The notes below the pieces were generated by a model, which saw nothing but the letters and a program-made list of their open reading frames with translations, had not been told where the DNA came from and did not search any database. Of a stretch of DNA of 64,000 nucleotides, positions 63,891 through 64,000 are shown piece by piece. The position numbers and the translations under genes are program-made. The stretch is from Sphingopyxis sp. 2PD (GTDB taxonomy: Bacteria; Pseudomonadota; Alphaproteobacteria; Sphingomonadales; Sphingomonadaceae): positions 48,745 to 112,744 of the forward strand of contig NZ_SCMU01000008.1 in the NCBI RefSeq assembly GCF_005503695.1, in the 5' to 3' direction. How positions within the stretch are numbered: the first letter of the stretch is position 1; every line of letters begins with the position of its first letter.

Positions 63891-64000
63891 GCCGTGTTGA
63901 CAAAAGGGATTCCCAAATCCTCCTCCTTCTGATTCAAGACTGCTTTTTGAGGATCAGTCATGGGTCGCGGGGATTTGTCGGATGCGGAGTGGGACCTGAT
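63891..64000 (+). mobile_element. Left end of a second IS5-family element, cut by window edge
   Basis: The segment starts with ggccgtgttgacaaaaggga, a typical left terminal repeat of IS5/IS427-type elements. It is followed by a transposase start. It abuts the end of the truncated element at a ctag target-like site. Confidence 0.6.
63960..64000 (+). CDS. IS5-family transposase N-terminus, partial
   Basis: The last 41 bases encode MGRGDLSDAEWDL, the conserved N-terminus of IS5/IS427-type transposases. The frame runs off the window. This is the same region that the neighbouring truncated copy lacks. No further assessment is possible. Confidence 0.75.
   Translation, partial: MGRGDLSDAEWDL

Overview
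The window looks like a chromosome segment of a high-GC alphaproteobacterium of the order Sphingomonadales, probably Sphingopyxis- or Sphingomonas-like. The evidence is the gene order rne / amiC / PBP1A / prfB, RNase E with an acidic-basic insert in its S1 domain and a GWW-type C-terminus, two TonB receptors, and small palindromic intergenic repeats. The genus is an inference from remembered gene neighbourhoods; no search was run. I saw no rRNA, tRNA or CRISPR array.

Bases 1-19,860 are mostly housekeeping. The CoaB part of coaBC, dut, a ThiF/MoeB-type E1 enzyme and a DsrE-like protein run rightward. Then prfB, a methyltransferase lipoprotein and the class A PBP gene (mrcA) run leftward. A tightly overlapping trio (FAD lactone oxidase, DSD1-family PLP enzyme, TetR) sits between mrcA and amiC. 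RNase E runs rightward behind a long leader, followed by a BepA-like M48 protease, a membrane-anchored DsbA-like protein with a very long cytoplasmic arm, and a TPR-sulfotransferase.

Bases 18,042-27,086 hold what looks like an uptake and catabolism cluster: TPR-sulfotransferase, TonB receptor, APC permease, FAD oxidoreductase, Rieske oxygenase and a divergent BetI-like regulator. A 24-bp palindrome between the last two is a likely operator. A perfect terminator hairpin lies inside the first codons of the permease gene. The pattern suggests a quaternary amine or similar zwitterionic nutrient, but the substrate is unproven.

Bases 27,089-38,113 return to ordinary genes: M20 peptidase, nth, dapB, a sirtuin deacylase, an S41 protease lipoprotein, rlmE, ppx, a glycine-zipper protein, a phytase-like esterase, rpmB and tadA. 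Between several of them are mosaic palindromic repeats, including two copies of an ~88-bp element.

Bases 38,384-47,765 are a cobalamin regulon: a cobalamin riboswitch, btuB, an unassigned six-helix membrane protein, a DUF1636 protein, then cobT, cobC, cobS, cobD, cbiB, cobQ and cobU, nearly all with overlapping stops and starts. These are the genes of uptake, aminopropanol attachment and nucleotide-loop assembly; corrin-ring genes are absent from the window. A small HU gene follows.

From about 48.2 kb the base composition is visibly less GC-rich and the genes become accessory: two secreted proteins, a DUF2141 / carotenoid-oxygenase pair with export signals, a membrane-bound LytTR regulator, another secreted protein, a LytS-type kinase, an OmpR/EnvZ-type pair divergent from a secreted DJ-1/PfpI protein, and a YbbA/YbbP-like ABC transporter. 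This stretch ends at a 5'-truncated IS5-family element abutting the left end of a second IS5-family element cut by the window edge. It reads as a sensory and envelope island, and it is the most likely place for undescribed biology.
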